This document shows positions 1-7,698 of a stretch of 64,000 nt of DNA, in pieces. Made by a program: the position numbers and the translations under genes. Each line of letters begins with the position of its first letter. The first letter of the stretch is position 1. The notes under the pieces were generated by a model, which saw only the letters and a program-made list of their open reading frames with translations, made no database searches and was not told where the DNA came from. The stretch spans positions 3,812,685 to 3,876,684 of the forward strand of contig NZ_AP023086.1 of the NCBI RefSeq assembly GCF_021655555.1, read 5' to 3'. This DNA is from Marinagarivorans cellulosilyticus. GTDB taxonomy: Bacteria > Pseudomonadota > Gammaproteobacteria > Pseudomonadales > Cellvibrionaceae.

Positions 1-1556
1 ACTTTACGGCTATCGCGATCGCTAAAGAAGCCTTTGTTAGTGGTGAGGTCGTAAAACCTAAACCATACTCGGCTGCCATTTTGGGGCACAAATTTTTCTT
101 CGACAGATTTGTTGTAAGTGTAATCGGCAAGGTAAGTGTTCGGGCTTCTAAACCAAGCTAACGCGGCTTTTACCGCATTCGCAACTTCTTCCGTTTGCGG
201 TTGTGTCATCAAGAATGCAACCACCTCAACAGATTCGCTACCACTTAAAGATTCCAGCTCATACGCCCGTGCTTTTTTTGGTAGGTAATCGTCTTTGCCA
301 TGCTGCGCACACCAAACCGTGGGCACACCATTTTGCTTCCACTGGGCTTTTATAATGTAATCCACACCTTTGGCGACAGCATTTTTTGCTCGCTCGCGCT
401 GGGCATCAGTAACCACGCCGGTATCATAAGGCGCTGTTTTTTGTACCACGTGATGCAAAACGGTTAAGATGCGCGACATAGCATCATCGTTAAAAGTAAC
501 GTGATCGGAATAACCACCTCTTAGCGGATAATATTGCGGCCAACCACCCGAAGCGTATTGTGCATCTAATGTGTAATCTAATGCTTTGCGTACTGCATTT
601 AGGTATTTATTATCTTGCGTTGCATTGTAAACATCAGCAAGAAACGTCATCTCCAAGGTGGTTGCGCCATTATCGAAAGTGCCTAAGCCATCCCCGCCAC
701 TACCGGCTGAATCGTAAGCTTGATTTTTAGGCCAGCCACCATTGGCGTATTGGTGGGATAAAATAATATCGGCCTTATCGTGGCTCCATTCCGATTTATA
801 TTTGTTATAGCGTGAATGCACAGGGTTACCTGCTTGCGGTAGAAATTCGCCCTCCCCAATATTGCTAGGAGCGCTACTTGAAGCCGCGCTAGAGGAAGCC
901 ACCGGCAAGCCCTCACAAGCGCCGCCACTAATGCCGTCGCCAATAATTTTTATAGCGTCGATATTCCCTAAACCACTGTCGTTACGACTTACTAGCTCTA
1001 ATGTGTTTAGCCCCTGCACAAGATCGACAGTAATTGATTCTGTTTCCCACTGCGTCCAAGCGTTTGTTGTTGGAAAAGCTAGCATGTAGCTACCATTGCT
1101 GCCTTCATTGATATTCAACTGCGCAGGCCTAGCTTCGTCGCCACCATTCGCGAAACGAATTTCCAAGGTAAACGTATCGCTAGTTTGCGCGGCTAATTGC
1201 CAAACAATCTTTGCGCCGGAATAGTTGTCTGTATTGGCATAACCCAAACCAGTGTAACCGTCGTTGTCTGTTTCTACGGCTAGGCCATCGATAGAACAAA
1301 AACCCGCATCACCTTCTTGTAAGGTAAACGCTTGCACATTCGCTGCCGAGCTAGAGCTTGCCGCCTCTGAACTTGCAATAACCACACTAGAAGATGAAGC
1401 GCCCATTGAAGAGCTTACCGCAACGCTTGACGAGCTTTGGCTTGAAATAGGCAAGCCCTCGCTGGACGAGTTTGTAGCTGTAACTTCGGGTTGGCCCGTG
1501 CAGGCGGCTAAAGCCAAAACCATAGGCAAAGCGCTTAGATTTATTATTTTTTTCAT
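1..1556 (-). CDS. Pectate lyase, PL10 family, lipoprotein with CBM (3' end outside window)
   Basis: Secreted enzyme predicted to cleave polygalacturonate by beta-elimination. It was read directly from the minus strand, starts at 1556, and its 3' end lies beyond base 1, so about 518 residues are visible. A lipoprotein signal ends at LAAC (Cys19). A serine-rich linker (about 28-75) leads to a CBM35/CBM6-like beta-sandwich (about 77-207), a second serine linker (about 215-235) and a PL10 catalytic domain from about 250. The domain is recognised by NGGWPKNQAY (272-281), a DNGATTLEM stretch, GGWPQYYP and a WCAQHGKDDY block. The lipobox suggests outer-membrane anchoring and the linkers are typical of Cellvibrionaceae carbohydrases. 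It lies 99 bp downstream of kdgK on the same strand, so co-transcription is possible. The family call is firm; the exact CBM family is less sure. Confidence 0.88.
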   Translation of the reverse strand, partial: MKKIINLSALPMVLALAACTGQPEVTATNSSSEGLPISSQSSSSVAVSSSMGASSSSVVIASSEAASSSSAANVQAFTLQEGDAGFCSIDGLAVETDNDGYTGLGYANTDNYSGAKIVWQLAAQTSDTFTLEIRFANGGDEARPAQLNINEGSNGSYMLAFPTTNAWTQWETESITVDLVQGLNTLELVSRNDSGLGNIDAIKIIGDGISGGACEGLPVASSSAASSSAPSNIGEGEFLPQAGNPVHSRYNKYKSEWSHDKADIILSHQYANGGWPKNQAYDSAGSGGDGLGTFDNGATTLEMTFLADVYNATQDNKYLNAVRKALDYTLDAQYASGGWPQYYPLRGGYSDHVTFNDDAMSRILTVLHHVVQKTAPYDTGVVTDAQRERAKNAVAKGVDYIIKAQWKQNGVPTVWCAQHGKDDYLPKKARAYELESLSGSESVEVVAFLMTQPQTEEVANAVKAALAWFRSPNTYLADYTYNKSVEEKFVPQNGSRVWFRFYDLTTNKGFFSDRDSRK

Positions 1557-1655
1557 ATTTGCAAGCTCACTATTTAAACGTTGGAAATTATATTTAATTA
1601 GGGCGGCGAATACCGTGAAACGGATCATCCCCCTTGTTTTGCTACCGAAACAGCG

Positions 1656-2597
1656 CTAAACGGTAGCATTTTTAGGAGCAATGGCACCCCTGTGCTTAAT
1701 AACACTGCCTGCGCACTGGTTTGCACAGGAAATAGAAACACTCAAACTCTTACCGGCTAGATGCGCCGCCAAGAAAGCGCCATTGAAGCTATCACCGGCA
1801 GCGGTGGTATCCACCACAGTCTTAACCTGCGGCACATCAATAAACACCGGCGGCAAAAAGGCATCGTCACCCTCAGTACGCGTAAAAGACACCACATCTT
1901 TTGCACCGCGCTTAACAATTAGTACCTTAACGGCCGTTGCTACATGCTGCTGGGCAACTTGCGTAGCACTTTCGCATCCCCATAAATTTTGTTCGTCTTC
2001 GTCTGTTAGCAGGGCAATATCCGTAATGGACATAAAGCGCTGAATAACGGCTTTAGCCTTTTGGTGCGATTGCCACAATCGAGGCCGGTAGTTGCTATCA
2101 AAAGCAACCTGCCCGCCTTGAGCTTTATATTCACAAAGTGATTGATGTAACGCATCAAGAGCTTGGTCAGGCAAGATCGCAAGGGTAATACCGCTTAAGT
2201 ACACAATTTTGCTACGTTCTATACAACGGCGAAACAACGCAACGGCACTTGCTGTTGTTAGCATTTCGCGCGCGGGGGATTGGCTGCGCCAGTAGTGAAA
2301 GGTTCGCTCGCCGTCGGCTCGGTTCGCAATCATATAGAGGCCAGGCTCGCGCCCTTCCAGCTGCACAATACCCTCTGTATTTATGCCTTCATCAGCCAAT
2401 AGCGCCAACATTTTAGCGCTATAAGGATCGTCCCCCAATTGCGTGAAATAGGCCACATTCGCACCATGGCGCGCCGCATAAACCGCGGTATTGAAGGTAT
2501 CTCCTGCAACGCCAACTTTAGCTGTACTTAATGCGTGAGGCGCATCGGTGCTAGATAGCTCCAGCATCACCTCACCAATCGCGACTAAATCGGTCAT
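1656..2597 (-). CDS. kdgK: 2-keto-3-deoxygluconate kinase (PfkB family)
   Basis: Predicted to phosphorylate 2-keto-3-deoxygluconate with ATP, the last step before Eda aldolase in uronate catabolism, in the cytoplasm. The 313-residue protein has the N-terminal MTDLVAIGEVMLEL typical of KdgK and a C-terminal PfkB signature DTTAAGDSFNG, with the catalytic Asp in AAGD. The start has a good Shine-Dalgarno (GTGAGGTG) about 10 bases upstream. It lies between a pectate lyase and a divergent uxaC/uxuB pair, which fits KDG as substrate better than fructose or ribose. A TGGTAATACCA palindrome 27 bp upstream of the start is a likely repressor site. Neither eda nor uxuA is in the window. Confidence 0.88.
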   Translation of the reverse strand: MTDLVAIGEVMLELSSTDAPHALSTAKVGVAGDTFNTAVYAARHGANVAYFTQLGDDPYSAKMLALLADEGINTEGIVQLEGREPGLYMIANRADGERTFHYWRSQSPAREMLTTASAVALFRRCIERSKIVYLSGITLAILPDQALDALHQSLCEYKAQGGQVAFDSNYRPRLWQSHQKAKAVIQRFMSITDIALLTDEDEQNLWGCESATQVAQQHVATAVKVLIVKRGAKDVVSFTRTEGDDAFLPPVFIDVPQVKTVVDTTAAGDSFNGAFLAAHLAGKSLSVSISCANQCAGSVIKHRGAIAPKNATV

Positions 2598-2623
2598 ATT
2601 TTCGTGTTCACCTCACTAATAAT

Positions 2624-2634
2624 TGGTAATACCA
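2624..2634. promoter_or_regulatory. GntR/FCD-type operator upstream of kdgK
   Basis: TGGTAATACCA is a perfect palindrome around a central base and matches the TGGTNNNACCA pattern of FadR/FCD-type GntR regulators, the group containing ExuR and UxuR. It sits 27 bp before the kdgK start, where binding would block transcription. That a uronate-responsive regulator binds here is inferred; no gntR gene is in the window. Confidence 0.55.
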
Positions 2635-2747
2635 GTTTTACATTAACCCGCATTTAAATGCCACTTCATTTCAAATTATTGGCCGTATTTTTGCGATAAC
2701 TCTCGTTTATCTGCATATAAAGCCGGTAAATGCAAAAAAATGGCATT

Positions 2748-2762
2748 TTGGTTTGACACCAA
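2748..2762 (+). promoter_or_regulatory. Inverted repeat overlapping -35 box of the uxaC leader promoter
   Basis: TTGGTTTGACACCAA has 5-bp arms TTGGT/ACCAA around TTGAC, and a perfect -35 hexamer TTGACA (2753-2758) lies inside it. The -10 is weak (AAACAT or ATCTAT around 2776-2784). The TGGT/ACCA halves resemble those of the kdgK operator but with a 5-bp spacer, so one regulator could control both directions. Confidence 0.4.
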
Positions 2763-2866
2763 TAAGGATATCTGAAAACATCTATTGGCCTTACCGATTC
2801 GACAAGCTATTGCACCCCAGTAGGCAATTGGCTTGGCTTAACTGTAAGCCCCTTCATGGTTTATTT

Positions 2867-2893
2867 GGGGGCCTTCGTGGCCCCCGTTTTTTT
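2867..2893 (+). terminator. Strong intrinsic terminator in the uxaC leader
   Basis: A perfect 7-bp GC stem (GGGGGCC/GGCCCCC) with loop TTCGT is followed by G and seven T. No plus-strand gene ends upstream, so it acts on a leader or a small RNA. An upstream AAGCCCC (2846-2852) can pair with GGGG-GCCTT of the stem, giving a mutually exclusive hairpin as in attenuators. Confidence 0.8.
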
Positions 2894-2927
2894 AAACTGA
2901 TGAAGCCACTACACTTAATAAAGCGCC

Positions 2928-4391
2928 ATGAATAATCCGATACAATCACCACAGCAGACGCCCATGAACTCACGCAAAAAAGAACTATTATCGCTTAACC
3001 CTAACCGTCTTTTCTCGGCGGACCCAACACAACGAGCAATTGCTCAGCGTTTGTATGCTGATGTGAAAAATCTACCGATTCTCAGCCCCCATGGTCACAC
3101 CGACCCTCGCTGGTTTGCTGAGGATGCGTCGTTTGGCAATCCAACAGAATTACTCATTAAGCCCGACCACTACGTTTTTAGAATGCTTTACAGCCAAGGC
3201 ATCTCAATGGAGTCACTTGGCATAAGAACACACGACGGCACAGCCACCGCGAGTGATCCCCGTGAAATATGGCGTATATTTGCACAACACTTTTATTTAT
3301 TTAGAGGCACGCCATCGCAGCTATGGCTAGAGCATGTGTTTAGTGAAGTCTTTGGTTTAGAGCACCGGCTTAACGAGCACACGGCAGACGAGTACTACGA
3401 TCGCATTAATGCCGCATTACAGTCCGATGCCTATCGCCCCCGCGCCTTGTTTGACCGCTTCAATATTGAGTGCTTAGCCACAACAGAGTCACCACTCGAT
3501 ACGCTAGAACACCACATTAAAATTCGCGATAGCGGCTGGCAAGGCAATGTAATTACCGCCTTCCGCCCAGATCCAGTCACCGACCCGGACTTTGAAGGCT
3601 TTCGTGAAAACGTCAGTGCTTTAGGCGAATTAACTCAGCTAGATACATCAAGTTACACGCAATACTTACAAGCGTTAATGCAAAGGCGTGCATTTTTTAA
3701 AAGCTTAGGCGCTACCTCAACCGACCACGGCAACCCTACCGCAATAACGGCTGATTTAACGCGCGAACAAGCACAGTCATTATTTGAAAAAGTATTAACG
3801 GGAGACTTTAGCGCGCAAGATGCCGAAACATTTAGAGGGCAAATGCTAACGGAAATGGCCGCCATGAGTTTGGAAGATGGCCTAGTGATGCAAATACACC
3901 CTGGATCTCACCGCAATCACAACCAAACGGTATTTAAACGCTTTGGTCGAGACAAAGGCGCGGACATACCCAGCCAAACAAATTATGTCGATGCATTAAA
4001 GCCTCTACTGAATAAATTCGGCCACCGCACAGACTTAAGCATTATTTTATTTACCTTAGACGAAACCACGTACAGTCGCGAATTAGCGCCGCTAGCAGGC
4101 CATTACCCATGCTTAAAATTGGGTCCCTCATGGTGGTTCCACGATAGTCCCGAAGGAATGCGTCGCTTTAGGGAGCAAGTTACCGAAACGGCAGGATTTT
4201 ATAATACAGTTGGCTTTAATGATGACACTCGTGCTTTTCTGTCTATTCCTGCTCGTCACGATGTAGCACGCAGAATGGACTGCACTTGGCTAGCTCAACT
4301 TGTTGCCGAACACCGCATAACCGAAGACGATGCCCAAGCACTAGCGCAAGACTTAAGTTACAACCTAGCCAAACGCGCCTATAAACTTTAA
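2928..4391 (+). CDS. uxaC: Glucuronate/galacturonate (uronate) isomerase
   Basis: Converts D-glucuronate to D-fructuronate and D-galacturonate to D-tagaturonate in the cytoplasm, the first step of hexuronate catabolism. At 487 residues it is slightly longer than E. coli UxaC (about 470) because of a polar N-terminus; Met13 is an alternative start and neither start has a strong Shine-Dalgarno. Amidohydrolase-fold features include the metal-binding HGHTDP near residue 55, the TELLIKPDHYVFRML stretch typical of the family, and the C-terminal GFNDDTRAFLSIPARHD block. It is followed 21 bp later by the fructuronate reductase gene, forming a two-gene operon opposite kdgK. Readthrough of the leader terminator would control it. 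Confidence 0.92.
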   Translation: MNNPIQSPQQTPMNSRKKELLSLNPNRLFSADPTQRAIAQRLYADVKNLPILSPHGHTDPRWFAEDASFGNPTELLIKPDHYVFRMLYSQGISMESLGIRTHDGTATASDPREIWRIFAQHFYLFRGTPSQLWLEHVFSEVFGLEHRLNEHTADEYYDRINAALQSDAYRPRALFDRFNIECLATTESPLDTLEHHIKIRDSGWQGNVITAFRPDPVTDPDFEGFRENVSALGELTQLDTSSYTQYLQALMQRRAFFKSLGATSTDHGNPTAITADLTREQAQSLFEKVLTGDFSAQDAETFRGQMLTEMAAMSLEDGLVMQIHPGSHRNHNQTVFKRFGRDKGADIPSQTNYVDALKPLLNKFGHRTDLSIILFTLDETTYSRELAPLAGHYPCLKLGPSWWFHDSPEGMRRFREQVTETAGFYNTVGFNDDTRAFLSIPARHDVARRMDCTWLAQLVAEHRITEDDAQALAQDLSYNLAKRAYKL

Positions 4392-4412
4392 AGCTAAATA
4401 CGATTATATTTT

Positions 4413-5879
4413 ATGTCCCGACTTAATAGTGCATTAGCGCAAAGCGTTACAACAGTGCAAACACCACAATACAACAGGCAAAAAACTAAAGCTGGCATCA
4501 TTCATTTAGGCATTGGCGCTTTTCACCGAGCCCACCAAGCTTGGTACACCCATCACGTGATGAATCAAAACGGCGGAGATTGGGGAATTATTGCCTGCAG
4601 TTTACGCTCGGCCACCGTCTATCAACAAATGGCCGAGCAAGATTGCCTATACACGCTACTTGAGCGCGGAAACACCGATAAAACCGAGCTTATAGGCTCA
4701 GTACAACAAGTATTAGTAGGCCCCGAAAATCCGCAAGCCATTGTGGATGCTATTGCAGGCGAGAGTATTAAAGTTATTTCTCTTACGGTTACAGAAAAAG
4801 GTTATTGCCACCATCCAGCGACAGGGCAATTAAATACCGAACATCCCGATATTATCCACGACATTAACCATTTAGGCTCACCAAAGTCGGCAATTGGTTA
4901 CATAGTCGCAGGGCTTAAAGCTAGGCAAGAAAAAAACTTGTCAGGCATTACAGTAATGAGTTGCGATAACTTACCCAGTAATGGCTTGGTCACTCAACGC
5001 TGTGTTTTACAACTTGCCGAAAGCATTTCACCGGCGTTAGCACGGTGGATTAAACAAAATGTAACCTTCCCCTCCACTGTCATAGACCGCATCGTGCCTG
5101 CCACTGTCGCAAACGATATCGCCTTGTTTGAAGACAAATTGGGCTACCGCGACGAAGCCATGGTTGTCGCTGAACCCTTTAGCCAATGGATTATTGAAGA
5201 TAATTTCGCCAATACTCGCCCCGCTTGGGAACAGGTGGGTGCGCAATTTGTAACGCAAGCGGAAATCTACGAATTGATAAAGCTACGACTGCTCAACGGC
5301 ACACACAGTTTGCTGGCATACGCGGGGTATCTAGCCGGCAAAGAAACGATTGCCGACGTCATGCAAGACCACGTATTAAAAAAGCTATGTACAGCCTTTA
5401 TGCAAAGTGCAGCCAGCACTATTACAGCCCCCGAAGGTTTTGATATTAAAGCCTATCAAGAACAGCTTCACGAGCGCTTTGAAAACCCAGGTCTAAAGCA
5501 TCGCACGTGGCAAATTGCTATGGATGGCTCGCAAAAAATACCGCAGCGCTGGTTAAGCACTTTAAGTGATATTATCGAAACTAATGGCGACATTCGTTTT
5601 TTTGCCTTCGCATTAGCCGCCTGGATGAAATACATCAGCGGTACTGATGATCAGCGTCGAGCAATACAAGTATCCGATCCACTAGCCGACGATTTTGCCG
5701 CGATTGCAAAGCAATGTGCGCACACCCCTACCGAATATGTAGCGCGTATTTTTGCACTAGAATCCATTTTTCCTCAAACGCTGCTAAACATAAACAATCT
5801 TGAGCTTTTCACTTGCGAATACCTGCGCGAAATCAACCTTAATGGCACGCTGGCAACAGCGCGCAAATTACTAAGGTAA
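4413..5879 (+). CDS. uxuB: Fructuronate reductase (mannitol dehydrogenase family)
   Basis: NAD(P)H-dependent reductase predicted to turn D-fructuronate into D-mannonate, the substrate of UxuA. It has 488 residues, the length of E. coli UxuB. The N-terminal Rossmann motif GIIHLGIGAFHRAHQA is near residue 28 and the C-terminal helical domain carries the family pattern KLRLLNGTHSLLAYAG. Mannitol 2-dehydrogenase and tagaturonate reductase are in the same family, but the uxaC neighbour favours UxuB. No clear Shine-Dalgarno precedes the ATG, so translation may couple to uxaC. Confidence 0.82.
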   Translation: MSRLNSALAQSVTTVQTPQYNRQKTKAGIIHLGIGAFHRAHQAWYTHHVMNQNGGDWGIIACSLRSATVYQQMAEQDCLYTLLERGNTDKTELIGSVQQVLVGPENPQAIVDAIAGESIKVISLTVTEKGYCHHPATGQLNTEHPDIIHDINHLGSPKSAIGYIVAGLKARQEKNLSGITVMSCDNLPSNGLVTQRCVLQLAESISPALARWIKQNVTFPSTVIDRIVPATVANDIALFEDKLGYRDEAMVVAEPFSQWIIEDNFANTRPAWEQVGAQFVTQAEIYELIKLRLLNGTHSLLAYAGYLAGKETIADVMQDHVLKKLCTAFMQSAASTITAPEGFDIKAYQEQLHERFENPGLKHRTWQIAMDGSQKIPQRWLSTLSDIIETNGDIRFFAFALAAWMKYISGTDDQRRAIQVSDPLADDFAAIAKQCAHTPTEYVARIFALESIFPQTLLNINNLELFTCEYLREINLNGTLATARKLLR

Positions 5880-5922
5880 TATGGCGAAAACATAAGACAT
5901 AAGACAAACAGTGAGCAAGCGA

Positions 5923-5951
5923 CAAAGCCCCCCCTGCACGAAGAGGCTTTG
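5923..5951. terminator. Weak hairpin between uxuB and the glutaredoxin gene
   Basis: CAAAGCC/GGCTTTG forms a 7-bp stem with a 15-nt loop between two convergent genes. There is no clear T tract, so a terminator role is only likely from its position. Confidence 0.35.
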
Positions 5952-5954
5952 CAA

Positions 5955-6338
5955 TCAAAGTTGCTTGAGATAAGCAGCTTTAAAGCCTTTTCGGTCAAAG
6001 CCTTGCATTGTGTATTCATTAATTGTAATAAAAGGCACCCCGTTCCCACCTAACTGCTGATACTGTTGGTAGGCTGCGGGGTTCTTTTCAATATCCTTTT
6101 CGATAAAAGCAATATTTTTGCGTGTAAAGTACGTGCGCGCTGCTTTGCAATAGCTACACCAAGCCGTGCTGTACAGCGTTACAACGGGTAAAGTTCCAGC
6201 AACTACGTTCGGGTGGTTGCTATCGATAAGGGGCTTTTTTGATTGCTCTAGCCCATACCTAATACCAGCCGCCGCAACCGCTGCTAAAACAAAGAATATA
6301 ACCACCGGTAACATTGCTTTAATTCGCGCAGGTTTCAT
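5955..6338 (-). CDS. Membrane-anchored glutaredoxin-like protein
   Basis: A 127-residue thiol-disulfide protein. An N-terminal hydrophobic segment (about 9-26) is either a membrane anchor or an uncleaved signal. A glutaredoxin domain follows, with the redox motif CSYC in TLYSTAWCSYCKAARTYF, the cis-proline GVPFITI and a conserved FD near the end. It probably reduces or shuffles disulfides at the membrane; the partner is unknown. Its start overlaps the stop of the upstream HTH gene by 4 bp (ATGA), so the two are translationally coupled. Confidence 0.8.
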   Translation of the reverse strand: MKPARIKAMLPVVIFFVLAAVAAAGIRYGLEQSKKPLIDSNHPNVVAGTLPVVTLYSTAWCSYCKAARTYFTRKNIAFIEKDIEKNPAAYQQYQQLGGNGVPFITINEYTMQGFDRKGFKAAYLKQL

Positions 6339-6634
6339 TCGCCGGCCTTTAACGGCAAAGCCAATACATGAACCAAAGTGGATAAATTAGCACTGACCCA
6401 ATCAGAGCTAATAGCACCCCACCCATTAATCCGATAGCCCCCGTTTTTATTCCCCCCCACAAACTCGCAATTAATATCCAGCTCATGTAGGGCCAAAATG
6501 GTGTCTTGCACGGTGCGCCTTGGCATGTTGGTGTGCCTAATAATCGCTGGCACAGTATTAATCCCGCCATCAATTAAATGGGCAACATATAAACGCCGGT
6601 AAAAGCTCGTTTTTGTTTTGCTGTATTTCGTCAT
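6335..6634 (-). CDS. Small winged-helix/HTH protein
   Basis: A 99-residue protein with an HTH-like segment at about 24-50 (GGINTVPAIIRHTNMPRRTV...), followed by a possible wing (GGNKNGGYRING). It resembles small gammaproteobacterial winged-helix proteins (HTH_43-like); I recognise the fold type, not the specific function. It overlaps the downstream glutaredoxin gene by 4 bp. It may be a regulator of that gene or a redox-linked DNA-binding protein, but no regulatory target is visible. Confidence 0.6.
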   Translation of the reverse strand: MTKYSKTKTSFYRRLYVAHLIDGGINTVPAIIRHTNMPRRTVQDTILALHELDINCEFVGGNKNGGYRINGWGAISSDWVSANLSTLVHVLALPLKAGE

Positions 6635-7010
6635 AGCTCTTTAGCAGTTGTGATGTAATGCATGCTAGGGTAGCGGAATATTGCAGCGTTGGCGAATACG
6701 ACCACAAGCAATGACCGCGGTATCTTCTAACACTACTTAGATTGGCCTACCAAACAAAGAAAACACCCCGCCAAATATTGAATACCTCCGATTGCCCGAA
6801 GAATGCCGCTGGGCGGCAAAGCATTGAAAACAATCAGTGCCCTTATTCACTTTTACGGTGTAAACAAGTACACAGTTTGGAGTTACTGAACTCTTAGATA
6901 TCTGGCCACAAGCGGTTTCTCCTATATCCTAAGCTCGGCATTAAAATGCTAAGCCTGCTATTTAATAATAATGCTAATGTCGGTAGCAATTAGCCATAAA
7001 AGGAACTGCC
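6635..7010. other. Non-coding gap before the META-like lipoprotein gene
   Basis: No gene is seen in this 376-bp stretch. It has a small GCCGC-TGG-GCGGC hairpin near 6808 and an imperfect GCTAAT...ATTAGC pair just upstream of the 7011 gene, whose Shine-Dalgarno is AAGGAA. Promoters for the divergent genes at 6634 and 7011 must lie here; I could not place one with confidence. Confidence 0.5.
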
Positions 7011-7682
7011 ATGAAAAAATTATTGATGAGTGTTACCACCGTGTGTCTAGTCGCCTGCCAAGGCGATACCGTTTTGGATTCACAAGCTCTTGCCAATACC
7101 GAATGGGTATTAAAATACAGCCAATCAGATATAGGTTTGCAAGAGTCTTTAAGTGGATTATTTACCGTGAAGTTTGACGCACAATCGCAAATGGAAGTTT
7201 CGCACCAGTGCGGTACTTACATGACGACTTACACTGCCGAGTACACTTCTGATGGCCTAAGCGCGCCCATAAAAATTTCGTCTATGGGCTCACCGGATGA
7301 AGCGAATTGCGATACCACGCAATTAATGGCTTACCAAAATACCTTGAATGCCGTCACCGATTACGATTTAAACGCCGACACGCTAATATTAAACGAGGGA
7401 AATATTGCTAGCTTGATATTGGTGCGTCGTTTTAATTTATGCAGCGCCCCTGCGTCTCTTACCGGAAGCCCTCCTGACGACGTATACGCACCTATAACCG
7501 TATGGCTTGATGTAGGCGATAACGCCCATCCAGGTATTACACAAGTATTTGACGAACAATACCCCGACTTTATGGTAATGCCTTCTAGCGAATGCGACGC
7601 CCGAATTTTGGCGAGCATGAATCGCAACACGCTCGATCAGTTACGCTGCAATGATGCCGTTAATAGCATTACTTACCGTTAA
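7011..7682 (+). CDS. META/HslJ-like lipoprotein
   Basis: A 223-residue predicted lipoprotein: a short signal MKKLLMSVTTVCLVAC with a lipobox Cys at 16, then a region resembling the META (HslJ) domain. The similarity rests on an NTEWVLKY opening strand, a conserved Cys in SHQCGTY, a second Cys in EANCDTTQL and a TLIL strand. The last 80 residues (from about CSAPASL) have no recognised domain. Shine-Dalgarno AAGGAA lies 6 bases before the start. It is followed 16 bp later by a Tat-exported protein, so both act in the envelope. Function unknown; META assignment moderate. Confidence 0.6.
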   Translation: MKKLLMSVTTVCLVACQGDTVLDSQALANTEWVLKYSQSDIGLQESLSGLFTVKFDAQSQMEVSHQCGTYMTTYTAEYTSDGLSAPIKISSMGSPDEANCDTTQLMAYQNTLNAVTDYDLNADTLILNEGNIASLILVRRFNLCSAPASLTGSPPDDVYAPITVWLDVGDNAHPGITQVFDEQYPDFMVMPSSECDARILASMNRNTLDQLRCNDAVNSITYR

Positions 7683-7698
7683 TAAAGGGAATAATATT

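Larger units (their letters stand above)
2598..2927. other. Divergent kdgK/uxaC regulatory gap
   Basis: No convincing gene occupies this 330-bp gap. It carries, from left to right, the kdgK Shine-Dalgarno, a GntR-type palindrome, an inverted repeat overlapping a TTGACA box, and a strong plus-strand intrinsic terminator ending 34 bp before uxaC. A 60-codon open frame starting TTG at 2753 runs through the terminator hairpin and has no Shine-Dalgarno, so I do not call it a gene. Confidence 0.7.

Noticed and set aside
1264..1659. 131-codon plus-strand ORF opposite the pectate lyase start
   Set aside because: It is the antisense of the serine-rich linker and CBM of the pectate lyase; no ribosome site.
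2740..2775. 11-codon leader peptide MAFWFDTNKDI
   Set aside because: Overlaps the operator and -35 box and lacks a ribosome site; probably not transcribed.
2753..2935. 60-codon plus-strand ORF in the kdgK/uxaC gap
   Set aside because: TTG start without a Shine-Dalgarno; the frame runs through the strong terminator hairpin.
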